In this document: in pieces, positions 32,580-40,121 of the stretch
Layout: every line of letters starts with the position of its first letter
Position numbering within the stretch: position 1 is the stretch's first letter
Origin: Holdemania massiliensis AP2
GTDB lineage: Bacteria; Bacillota_I; Bacilli_A; Erysipelotrichales; Erysipelotrichaceae
Length of the DNA: 64,000 nucleotides
Direction of reading: 5' to 3'
Assembly (NCBI RefSeq): GCF_000327285.1
Contig: NZ_HE998568.1
Span: forward strand, 514,810 to 578,809
Translations under genes and position numbers: made by a program
Notes under the pieces: model-generated
Database searches by the model: none
What the model was told of the DNA's origin: nothing
What the model saw: only the letters and a program-made list of their open reading frames with translations

Positions 32580-33770
32580 TCATTCCAAAATTCCGCTAGC
32601 CAGAATTGCCGCGATTTCATCTTCATTCTTTCCTAAGAATTCACGCAGCACTTCATCGGTATTTTCACCCACGGTCGGTGCCGGTGTCCGCAAGCCGCCT
32701 TGGCTGTGCGACATTTTGATCGGTGTATTTGCCATTTTAAACGGCCCTACCTTCGGATGATTGGCTTCAATAATCATGTCACGTGCCAAAATCTGTTCGT
32801 TATTAACGACTTTATCAATGGTATTGACAAAGGTTACTGGTACATTGGCTGCAACAAGCTGTTCGTACCATTCATCGGATGTCCGGCTCTTCATAATTTC
32901 ATCCATGATCGGTTTCAGTTCTGCATAATTTGCGGTTCGTAGTGGATTGGTCGCAAAGCGCGGATCCTCAAACAGTTCCATGCGTCCTGCTGTTTTTAAG
33001 AACTTTTCCCACAGGCCATTGTTGCCAACTGAAATCATCACTTTCTCTCCATTGGAACATTCAAAATCCTCAAATGGTGTTACAGATGGATGGCGATTGC
33101 CTTTAGGTTGAGGGATTTCCCCGCTGACACAATAGCGAGCTATCGCATTTTCCAATATGGCAACCTGGCAATCCAGCATGGCTACATCGACCTTTTGACC
33201 TTTGCCTGTCTTTTGTTTTTCAACAATCGCGATTAAAGCCCCAATGGCTGAAAACAAGCCTGCGGTAATATCACCGATCGACGCTCCGACTCGGGTATAT
33301 TGGCCAGGGCCCGCACCCGTAATCGACATAATCCCACCCATCGCCTGAACGATGGCATCGTAAGCCGGACGTTTTGAGTATGGACCTGTATGTCCGAAGC
33401 CGGAACAAGCTACATAAATGATCTCAGGATTGATCTTTTTCAGATCTTCATATCCCATTCCCAATTTTTCCATCGTTCCAGGTTTAAAGTTTTCAACAAC
33501 AACATCTGCTTTGGCAATCATCTCTCTTACTAAATCACAGCCCTCAGGGGTTCGTGTATTGACGGAGATACTCTTTTTGTTGCGGTTGATGCTCATATAA
33601 TAAGCACTTTCCCCATTGACATAAGGTCCGAAGGCGCGGGAATCATCCCCTGTCTTCGGTGTTTCAATCTTGATGACTTCCGCACCGAAATCCGCAAGGA
33701 TCATCGTGCAATAAGGTCCTGACAATACACGTGTCAAGTCGACGATCTTAATTCCTTCCAGTGGTAACAT
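32580..33770 (-). CDS. Class III CoA-transferase (CaiB/BaiF family)
   Basis: Moves CoA between carboxylic acids through an aspartyl-CoA thioester. LEGIKIVDLTRVLSGPYCT opens the protein, ADFGAEVIKIE and NRNKKSISVN follow, and the probable catalytic Asp167 lies in GASIGDITAG. Length is 396. The ATG at 33768-33770 follows AGGAGG; a longer reading frame starts upstream without a ribosome binding site. As first gene of the decarboxylase cluster it probably activates the imported dicarboxylate as CoA ester, using the acyl-CoA product as donor. Confidence 0.9.
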   Translation of the reverse strand: MLPLEGIKIVDLTRVLSGPYCTMILADFGAEVIKIETPKTGDDSRAFGPYVNGESAYYMSINRNKKSISVNTRTPEGCDLVREMIAKADVVVENFKPGTMEKLGMGYEDLKKINPEIIYVACSGFGHTGPYSKRPAYDAIVQAMGGIMSITGAGPGQYTRVGASIGDITAGLFSAIGALIAIVEKQKTGKGQKVDVAMLDCQVAILENAIARYCVSGEIPQPKGNRHPSVTPFEDFECSNGEKVMISVGNNGLWEKFLKTAGRMELFEDPRFATNPLRTANYAELKPIMDEIMKSRTSDEWYEQLVAANVPVTFVNTIDKVVNNEQILARDMIIEANHPKVGPFKMANTPIKMSHSQGGLRTPAPTVGENTDEVLREFLGKNEDEIAAILASGILE

Positions 33771-34128
33771 ATCAATCTTCCTCCTTGGGAAGCGGCTCAC
33801 CGCTGTCTTATCCGCGCGCTATAAGTTGATTCAGGGTGCCTCTTCCTATGGTTTCATTGTAACAATCTCCTATTTTTATCAATATAATTAAAAAAGCCTT
33901 TGTCCAAGGCCATTTGTAAACAATAAATTATTTTTTTCAGAACTTAATTCAGGCGGAAAAGATCGTTTTCTTATTGTCATGAGCCTTGAATTCCGTTGAT
34001 CAAAGGCATTCTTACCTTTTTTTTCACATATCAAATAAAAGCGCTTACATTCTGATTGTTGCAGCTTTGTTGTTTTTCTTGTTTACAATCTTTTTCCACG
34101 TTATCATGAAACCAGAAAATGAGGTGTA
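33771..34128. promoter_or_regulatory. Divergent control region between the decarboxylase and biotin genes
   Basis: 358 bp without a gene. A cre-like site TGTAAGCGCTTTTA (34036-34049, minus strand) matches the CcpA consensus at all but one position. Two copies of the quasi-palindrome TTGTAAACAA stand in opposite orientation (33914-33923 and 34079-34088). The minus-strand leader holds the hairpin GCCTT-GGACA-AAGGC followed by TTTTTT (33891-33909). A possible promoter, TTGGAC with TATTGA at 17 bp, overlaps that hairpin. Confidence 0.6.
33891..33909 (-). terminator. Leader terminator-like hairpin before the CoA-transferase gene
   Basis: Minus-strand GCCTT and AAGGC flank the loop GGACA, then TTTTTT. 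It lies 120 bp upstream of the first gene of the decarboxylase operon and could act as an attenuator if transcription starts near the cre-like site. If the promoter overlaps it, the hairpin would not be transcribed. Confidence 0.5.
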
Positions 34129-35100
34129 ATGATGACAGAACGATTAATTCGGACCTTAGAAATTCATCTTGGAAAATGGGTGTCGGGGGAAACGATGGCT
34201 AAACAATGCGGTTGTTCCCGGACTTGCATCAGCCGTCAAATTCAAAAGCTACGATTAGAAGGGTATCCAATTGAGGCCTCAACGCGCAAAGGATATCGCC
34301 TGTTACGTAATTGGGATGCTTTGAGTATTCATCATATTGAAAAGAATCTCAAAGCACAGACAATCACTCAAATTCATCTGCTAGATCAGACCGATTCAAC
34401 GAATCGGCAATGCAAAATCTTCGCAAGGCAAAAAGCCCCTGAAGGAACTTTGGTTTTAACTGAAGCACAGACTTCCGGAAGTGGACGACGAGAACGTAGT
34501 TTCTTCTCCCCTGCACACAAAGGAATCTATATGAGTTTGCTTCTGCGCCCAGCCTGTACCGTTCAAGACGCTACTCTGATTACTTCTGCGGCTGCCGTTG
34601 CTTTGTGTCACGTTCTGCGCCAGAATTATAATTTACAGCCTTCGATTAAGTGGGTGAACGATGTTTTGCTTCAAGGCAAGAAAATCGCAGGGATTTTAAC
34701 TGAAGCTGAACTCGAAATGGAAGCGAATCATGTTAGCTATGTTATCTTAGGTCTGGGATTGAACGTCCACGAAAAACAGGAAGAGTTCCCCGAAGCCTTG
34801 CAGTCCATAGCGACCTCGCTGACTGCGGTTGCGCCTTTGGCGTATGATCGTAACTTTTTAATATCTTCCTTTATCAATGAATTCTTCGATCTCTACCGCG
34901 GTTTAGGCAAACGCAGTTTCATGCCGCAGTACCGGCATTATTCCTGTTGTCTAGATCGCAAAATCCAGGTTTTCCCCTTCTATGGAACACCTTATCCCGC
35001 TTATGTTAAGGGGATAAATGATCAGGCCGAGCTGATGATTGAGAAAGAGGATGGCAGTTCCTGCCTGCTGAACAGCGGCGAGGTCAGCATCCGATGTTAA
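34129..35100 (+). CDS. birA: Bifunctional biotin-protein ligase and repressor
   Basis: Activates biotin with ATP and attaches it to carrier lysines, and represses biotin genes. An N-terminal winged HTH is present (SGETMAKQCGCSRTCISRQIQKL). The catalytic domain has TDSTNRQCK, the biotinyl-AMP loop GSGRRERSFFS, KWVNDVLLQGKKIAGILTE and the C-terminal SH3-like domain. Length 323 is typical of group II BirA. Two adjacent ATGs (34129 and 34132) follow GAGGTG; the second has better spacing. It overlaps bioY by 7 bp and is divergent from the biotin-dependent decarboxylase. Confidence 0.94.
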   Translation: MMTERLIRTLEIHLGKWVSGETMAKQCGCSRTCISRQIQKLRLEGYPIEASTRKGYRLLRNWDALSIHHIEKNLKAQTITQIHLLDQTDSTNRQCKIFARQKAPEGTLVLTEAQTSGSGRRERSFFSPAHKGIYMSLLLRPACTVQDATLITSAAAVALCHVLRQNYNLQPSIKWVNDVLLQGKKIAGILTEAELEMEANHVSYVILGLGLNVHEKQEEFPEALQSIATSLTAVAPLAYDRNFLISSFINEFFDLYRGLGKRSFMPQYRHYSCCLDRKIQVFPFYGTPYPAYVKGINDQAELMIEKEDGSSCLLNSGEVSIRC

Positions 35101-35633
35101 AAACGCAAAAGCTTGCCCGTTGCGGCTTGCTGCTTGCGTTGTTATGCCTGAGCAGTCAATTAAAGATTCCCCTTCCAGGCGTACCGATTTCCCTGCAATG
35201 GACCATGGTTGTCCTGATTGCTTTTCTGCTTTCTTGGAAAGAAGCAATGCTGACCGTCAGTCTTTATGTTGTTTTGGGTTTAATGGGTCTGCCTGTTTTT
35301 ACCGGCGGTGGTGGACTGGGTTATCTGTTAAGTCCTACATTTGGTTATTTATTAGGCTTTATTCCAGCCTCTGGTCTATGCAGTTTGCTTTATCACAGAT
35401 TGCCCCGGCATACTTTACTTAGGGATTTGTTTTGTGGACTTTGTGGTATGGTTGTGTTATACGGTCTTGCCCTTCCCTATCTCGCCTGTCTATTTTCATG
35501 GGTACTGCAAGCCCCCCGTTCTTTATCAACTTTGCTCAGTGTCTATTTTCTCACCTTTGTTCCTTCGGATTTAGCTGGCATCGCTTTAGCCTCGATCCTT
35601 GCTCACCGTTTACCAACCTCATTCTTTCAGTAA
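35094..35633 (+). CDS. bioY: Biotin ECF transporter S component
   Basis: Substrate-binding membrane subunit for biotin uptake by the ECF module. The 179-residue protein has six hydrophobic helices with the family segments SSQLKIPLPGVPISLQW, GLMGLPVFTGGGGLGYLL and PTFGYLLGFIPA. The start overlaps birA, so the two are co-expressed. No ECF ATPase or T subunit is encoded in the window; those are shared and usually elsewhere. Confidence 0.93.
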   Translation: MLKTQKLARCGLLLALLCLSSQLKIPLPGVPISLQWTMVVLIAFLLSWKEAMLTVSLYVVLGLMGLPVFTGGGGLGYLLSPTFGYLLGFIPASGLCSLLYHRLPRHTLLRDLFCGLCGMVVLYGLALPYLACLFSWVLQAPRSLSTLLSVYFLTFVPSDLAGIALASILAHRLPTSFFQ

Positions 35634-35703
35634 AAAAGCTCAGGTATTCACGATCATCAAATCGCAATACCCAAGCTCTACATTGAAGTCTTCACAACCA
35701 TGT

Positions 35704-36276
35704 TTAACGAACTTGCTTCTTCAGCAGTCCATAAGCCATTGAGGCGATCACTCCGCCCACAATCCCTTCAATCAATGCCACACCGATAAATCCAAAAACA
35801 AAGGCGGTAATTCCCATCCCTGAAGTCACTAAACCGAGTTCACTTAGTTTTGAAAAATGCACAAGATACAGAGCACTCATTACCATAACTGTATGGATTA
35901 GAGTCGCACCTATACACCACAAAATTTGAATACTTTTCTTTGGATTCCCTTTGAGCAGTGGTTTGCCTAAACCGGCAATAACCCCAAATAAAATTCGTGG
36001 AAGCACAGAAACAAGGGGATGCACAAACAATACATCCGTTACTGCCGCGGGACGTATCATCGCAATCATCATGCTGGAAATTCCAAACGTGAGTCCTGTC
36101 AAGGCTCCGCCTTTGACTCCGAATAAAAGACCCGCAATCAATACAGGAATGTGAATCAGCGTTACGGAGATAGGTCCGATTGAAATGTATCCCAGATAAG
36201 GAACCCATGCCATCACCAACACCATAGCCATGAGCAATCCTAACTGGGTCATTTCTTTTACTGTCAACGATTTCAT
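35704..36276 (-). CDS. ECF transporter S component, vitamin substrate unknown
   Basis: A 190-residue protein with six hydrophobic helices. TQLGLLMAMVLVMAWVPYLG near the N-terminus, IHIPVLIAGLLFGVKGGALTG and HPLVSVLPRILFGVIAGL are typical of the pantothenate/folate-like ECF S families. It converges with bioY but is transcribed alone. The ATG follows GAGGCG. No riboswitch was recognised upstream, so the substrate cannot be assigned. Confidence 0.82.
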   Translation of the reverse strand: MKSLTVKEMTQLGLLMAMVLVMAWVPYLGYISIGPISVTLIHIPVLIAGLLFGVKGGALTGLTFGISSMMIAMIRPAAVTDVLFVHPLVSVLPRILFGVIAGLGKPLLKGNPKKSIQILWCIGATLIHTVMVMSALYLVHFSKLSELGLVTSGMGITAFVFGFIGVALIEGIVGGVIASMAYGLLKKQVR

Positions 36277-36347
36277 TTTGTTCGCCTCACTCTGCTCTCA
36301 AATACACCAGACAAATGTATATTATCTCTGTCTTTCACTATAGCATA

Positions 36348-36436
36348 ACAAGCAGTTAAAGCCTGCTTTTTCTTTACCTTCACTTTAAGGTAAAATGAAT
36401 TCAAACATGTAAATCTGCCTTAATATAGGCAGATTT
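36348..36436. promoter_or_regulatory. Three consecutive hairpins between the ECF and pyrophosphatase genes
   Basis: Plus-strand order: AAGCAG/CTGCTT followed by TTTCTTT; TTTACCTT/AAGGTAAA (36373-36380 with 36387-36394); and AAATCTGCCT/AGGCAGATTT (36411-36420 with 36427-36436, perfect 10 bp, 6-nt loop). They could be leader structures of the pyrophosphatase gene or operator dyads. Confidence 0.5.
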
Positions 36437-36519
36437 CCTAATTCTTCAGACATTCGTCATATTCAACATCTTGTATTTCTATGGAAACTTCGCTATGATG
36501 AATTCAGTGAGGATAAGCT

Positions 36520-38133
36520 ATGGATAAACCTATTTATGTGATCGGTCATAAAAACCCGGATGCTGACTCGATCTGTTCGGCAATCGCTTACTCAGCGCTG
36601 AAAAATCAGCTGGGGATGCATACACTGCCCTGCCGGCTCAGCGCAATTAATAAGGAGACCTTATACATTCTGGAGCGTTTCCACCTGCCCGTTCCGATGC
36701 TTTTGACCAGTGCCAAATGCACCTTGGCTGAAATCGACATGGATGAAGCCATGCTTTTAAGCAAGGATACAACGATGAAAGAAGCCCTGGATGCGATTTT
36801 ATCGCGCAAGAATAAAGGCATCTTTATCGTGGATTCCAAGCATCATCTGGAAGGCATTGTCTCTGTTTCTGACTTAACAAACCTGTGGACTGCGGATGAA
36901 GAAGCACTGCAGGATTTGATGAGCCGTGTTCCTTTAGCCAACATTATCAAAACGACGAAAGCTTCGCTTTTGCATCAGGCACCATTTCATCCGAATGGCA
37001 AAGTTCATCTTATGCCTTCTTTAGGTCAGAACAGCACGATTGAAGCAGGAACGATTGTCATCGTCGGCAACAACCCTGAAGTGCAGCGCTCCGCCATTCG
37101 CCAGAAGGCTTCCTTGATTTTAATCTGCGGCGAAAACTGGGTCGATTCTATTACTTTGGAAATGGCTAGGGAAGAAGAGGTGTCGATCCTGCACACGCCG
37201 CTCAGCGCGATTACGGTGGCCCACAGTATCTTCCAAAGTCCCAGTGTCGCTGAAGTCATGACCTCCGCCGTCGTTGTTTTCCGCACTAGTGAAACGGTAG
37301 ACGGCGCCAGCCAGCGAATTGCCAAGACCCGGTTCCGCACCTATCCGGTTGTCAATGAGAAAGAAGAAGTCATCGGCGCCATCTCGCGTTATCATCTGTT
37401 TAATTACCGCAAGAAACAGCTGATTCTCGTCGATCATAACGAAAAAGAGCAGAGTATTCATGATCTGGAATTCGCGGAAATCATTGAAATCGTCGATCAT
37501 CACCGCCTCGGCGGAATTGAAACGCAAAGTCCGATCTCCTTCGTCAATCAGATCGTCGGATCTACCTGTACGATTGTCGCCGGATTGTATGAGCAGCATC
37601 AGGTCGAAATGCCGCCGGCGATCGCTGGTGTATTGTTGTCCGGTCTGCTTTCGGATACGATGAATCTGAAATCACCAACAACCACCGATGTGGATCGTGT
37701 GATGGCAGCGAAGTTATCCCAGATTTCAGGAGTTGAGGCTCAGACTTTAGCCGAGGAATTAGTGGGCACTTCAGACTCCCTGATGAACAAGTCGTTTCAG
37801 GAATTGATGTATGAAGATTTCAAAGAGTATCGTGTTCAGGACAGCAAAGTCGCAATCGGTCAGGTTGTCTGCCGCTGTGCCGCAGAATACCAGAAAGTCA
37901 AACCGGAGTTTTTAGCTTATCTGGAAGATCAGAATCTGCAGCTCCATTATGATTTACTCCTGATTCTATTTACCGATCCGAAAGGATCCGGGTCGCATTT
38001 CCTGTATACCGGAAAGAAGAGCTGGGTCGTTGAAGAAGGCTTCAAAACGGTCTTAACCGATAGTTTTGCCCCGGGCTTCATCTCGCGAAAGAAACAGGTG
38101 CTGCCTGTGGTGATTGATACGCTGAATAAATAA
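36520..38133 (+). CDS. ppaC: Family II Mn-dependent inorganic pyrophosphatase with CBS domains
   Basis: Hydrolyses pyrophosphate in the cytoplasm. The N-terminal DHH motif is IGHKNPDADSI, and the catalytic EIVDHHRLGGIE comes after an insert of about 240 residues. The insert has a CBS motif pair (KGIFIVDSKHHLEGIVSV and RTYPVVNEKEEVIGAI) around a DRTGG-like segment. This is the nucleotide-regulated type, and length 537 fits. The C-terminal DHHA2 domain ends with SRKKQVLPVV. The ATG lies after GAGGATAAGCT. Confidence 0.93.
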   Translation: MDKPIYVIGHKNPDADSICSAIAYSALKNQLGMHTLPCRLSAINKETLYILERFHLPVPMLLTSAKCTLAEIDMDEAMLLSKDTTMKEALDAILSRKNKGIFIVDSKHHLEGIVSVSDLTNLWTADEEALQDLMSRVPLANIIKTTKASLLHQAPFHPNGKVHLMPSLGQNSTIEAGTIVIVGNNPEVQRSAIRQKASLILICGENWVDSITLEMAREEEVSILHTPLSAITVAHSIFQSPSVAEVMTSAVVVFRTSETVDGASQRIAKTRFRTYPVVNEKEEVIGAISRYHLFNYRKKQLILVDHNEKEQSIHDLEFAEIIEIVDHHRLGGIETQSPISFVNQIVGSTCTIVAGLYEQHQVEMPPAIAGVLLSGLLSDTMNLKSPTTTDVDRVMAAKLSQISGVEAQTLAEELVGTSDSLMNKSFQELMYEDFKEYRVQDSKVAIGQVVCRCAAEYQKVKPEFLAYLEDQNLQLHYDLLLILFTDPKGSGSHFLYTGKKSWVVEEGFKTVLTDSFAPGFISRKKQVLPVVIDTLNK

Positions 38134-38701
38134 ACAGCTTATTGCCAAATTAATAGGATTTCTCTGAAACAGACAACCAGATTCATACGTTGGACGGTAA
38201 AAGAGAGATCTTTTTTAATAGAAACAACTTTCGGCGCTTTAAAATTGCATAGGGTTAGGTGGATCTTTAAAATTGTGTAGGGTGCCTATCAATCGTTAAT
38301 ATTATTGTTGCTTATAACTATATTAAAATATGTATTTAATTTATGTTATTCATTCATCTATACGTTTGCTCTGAAATTTTGCCCTCTGTCAGAAAAACTG
38401 GCCGAATCACAACCCTATAAGGGTCTGACGCTGCGGAAACCTAAAGGTTTATTGAGGATCTGACAGGTAACCTTGCCCTAACTAGCGCCCTTAGCGCTTT
38501 TTATTTCTTGTTTGTTTTTACTGGCTCTCCATAGCAAGGGGTTTTCCTTATCCAACAAGTGGTAGTCGCAAAATTTGCGACTACCACTGTTCATGGGACT
38601 ATATCTGGAAAAACTCAGACACATATGACTGAATATTACAATCTGGATGCTATTATTTCGGTTGGTTATCGAGTGAAATCAAATAAACTATATTTCACGT
38701 T
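38134..38701. other. Intergenic region with insertion-sequence-like repeats and a palindrome
   Basis: No gene is visible in 568 bp. A 19-bp direct repeat CTTTAAAATTGCATAGGGT recurs as CTTTAAAATTGTGTAGGGT (38237-38255 and 38265-38283, 17 of 19 identical). AGCGC/GCGCT with TTTTATTT (38483-38510) looks like a plus-strand terminator. A 31-bp palindrome follows at 38558-38588. The repeats recall the ends of an insertion sequence, but no transposase remains. Confidence 0.5.
38558..38588. repeat. 31-bp near-perfect palindrome
   Basis: AGTGGTAGTCGCAAA and its exact complement flank a single A (15-bp arms). No T run follows on either strand, so it is not a standard terminator. Confidence 0.8.
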
Positions 38702-39661
38702 CTAGATTATATCCCCAGCTTGTTTATCTGCGCACTTCTCATAAGCTGGAATTAACACTTCATTTAATCTGAACTTCAATCCTTTTATGTAAAACTCTTT
38801 TCTTAATGGACTCATTACAGATATCCCTTGATATTCTAAGGGAATCTCTTGTATATAGTTACATATTTCTTCGATTTTTTCTCTCAAATTAGGAACGACT
38901 CGCTGCAAAGCTTTTTTTAAGTCTGGTAAATCTTGATTAATTAAGTCTTCATAATGCATTAACTTTCCATTTAGTAAATACCCTGAACTAATATTCATCG
39001 TTGTACTTTGCTTTAATCGAATAGGGTCACTTAGAATTCGTTGTATTTGCTGATCTGAAAGTTTATTTGAGAATGCTGCGCCATTATCATAAATAGGAGC
39101 CAATTGAAGATTCTTCGATGCAGCGATGAGAATTCCCCAGTTTCCGCTATTCCTGTCATTATTGTTTATAAAGCCATCGATAACAACGCAATCCCAAAAG
39201 CGTTTTTTTATCTCAGGTAATTGAACTAAAACAGGATTGTAATCTAAATGAATCATCACAGCTTGTAAATTCGTCGCATGCATTCCCGAATCTGATTCCG
39301 ATATTGATCGATCTAATTGTTCTTCTAAGTCTTTATTATAGGCATTTTTTAACTCCCGATATTCTAGTAAGCGATGATTCTTATCTGTAAAATCTTTACA
39401 AGCCACAACGAGCTTAGAGTCTTTAATACCTAATAGAGTCTGATGCACATCATATCCAAGGATCTCGTAAACATGACTGCCACAATATTCCGATAAGGCC
39501 GTGGTATAGGAAGTATCAATTCTTCGCATTCCCTTAGTTGATTTCGGAAACTTCAAAAACCATGGTTCTCCTTGGTACAAAATTCCTAACTTACTTCCAG
39601 CTGCGCCACCATAAAATCGTAAAGTTGTTTCGCATGCATTGAAATCAATGATCTTTTGCAT
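38702..39661 (-). CDS. HipA/CtkA-like Ser/Thr kinase
   Basis: A 319-residue kinase of the HipA-like fold. FYGGAAGSKLGI (about 17-28) is the nucleotide loop, Lys37 in FLKFPK and Glu58 are the likely ion pair, INNNDRNSGNWGIL (166-178) holds the catalytic Asp169, and IYDNGAAF gives the metal-binding Asp192. These are the signatures of CtkA-type HipA kinases. It lacks the N-subdomain of classical HipA. It starts 15 bp after a small acidic gene, suggesting a two-gene module like toxin-antitoxin pairs. The ATG follows GGAGGTCAGG. Local sequence is AT-rich. Confidence 0.78.
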   Translation of the reverse strand: MQKIIDFNACETTLRFYGGAAGSKLGILYQGEPWFLKFPKSTKGMRRIDTSYTTALSEYCGSHVYEILGYDVHQTLLGIKDSKLVVACKDFTDKNHRLLEYRELKNAYNKDLEEQLDRSISESDSGMHATNLQAVMIHLDYNPVLVQLPEIKKRFWDCVVIDGFINNNDRNSGNWGILIAASKNLQLAPIYDNGAAFSNKLSDQQIQRILSDPIRLKQSTTMNISSGYLLNGKLMHYEDLINQDLPDLKKALQRVVPNLREKIEEICNYIQEIPLEYQGISVMSPLRKEFYIKGLKFRLNEVLIPAYEKCADKQAGDII

Positions 39662-39675
39662 CTATCCCTGACCTC

Positions 39676-39891
39676 CTAACTGTATTTTTGTATTAGCAGC
39701 TCTCTCTGCTCTGCGGTCAACACTTCTTCATAGACATAATCCTTTGTCAAATTCTCTAATAGTTCACTTCTATCAAAGTAGAAATAATCATCCTCTTCTT
39801 GATCATATTTTTCTAATTCGCTTATAATCTGTTGAATCGGATTAGGAATGGGGAAATCAATTATGATGCTATCGTCAATCCACTTAGACAT
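39676..39891 (-). CDS. Small acidic partner of the HipA-like kinase
   Basis: A 71-residue, strongly acidic protein (DQEEDDYFYFDRSELLENL) of no recognised family. It begins MSKWIDDSIIIDFPIPNP and has no obvious DNA-binding motif, so it is not a HipB-type antitoxin. A GGAGG site precedes its ATG, and it is followed after 15 bp by the kinase gene. Partner or inhibitor of the kinase is the simplest reading. Confidence 0.6.
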   Translation of the reverse strand: MSKWIDDSIIIDFPIPNPIQQIISELEKYDQEEDDYFYFDRSELLENLTKDYVYEEVLTAEQRELLIQKYS

Positions 39892-40045
39892 ACCTAATAC
39901 CTCCTTCCTCGATCTTTATTATCTATATTATACACGATGTTAAAATCATATACGATTAAATTCCTTAGTAAATTCCATGACGGATAAAAGCAAATATGAC
40001 ACTGCTCAAGTTGCTTATTATTTTCAATAGCACAAAAAATGATAT

Positions 40046-40085
40046 AAAAAAGCCGGACTTATTGGCACTTGTCAACAAATCCGGC
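40046..40085 (-). terminator. Terminator of the FMN-type flavoprotein gene
   Basis: GCCGGA and TCCGGC (40052-40057 and 40080-40085) form the stem, followed by TTTTTT on the minus strand. Confidence 0.8.
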
Positions 40086-40121
40086 AATGGTTTAAACAAC
40101 GTATTGATTTAGTCTTCCCCT

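Noticed and set aside
33771-34128. Standard BirA operator (TTGTTAAC or TTGTAAAC, 14-16 bp spacer, inverted half)
   Set aside because: Each TTGTAAACAA copy was checked for a partner half-site at the right spacing; none is present, so only the quasi-palindromes are reported.
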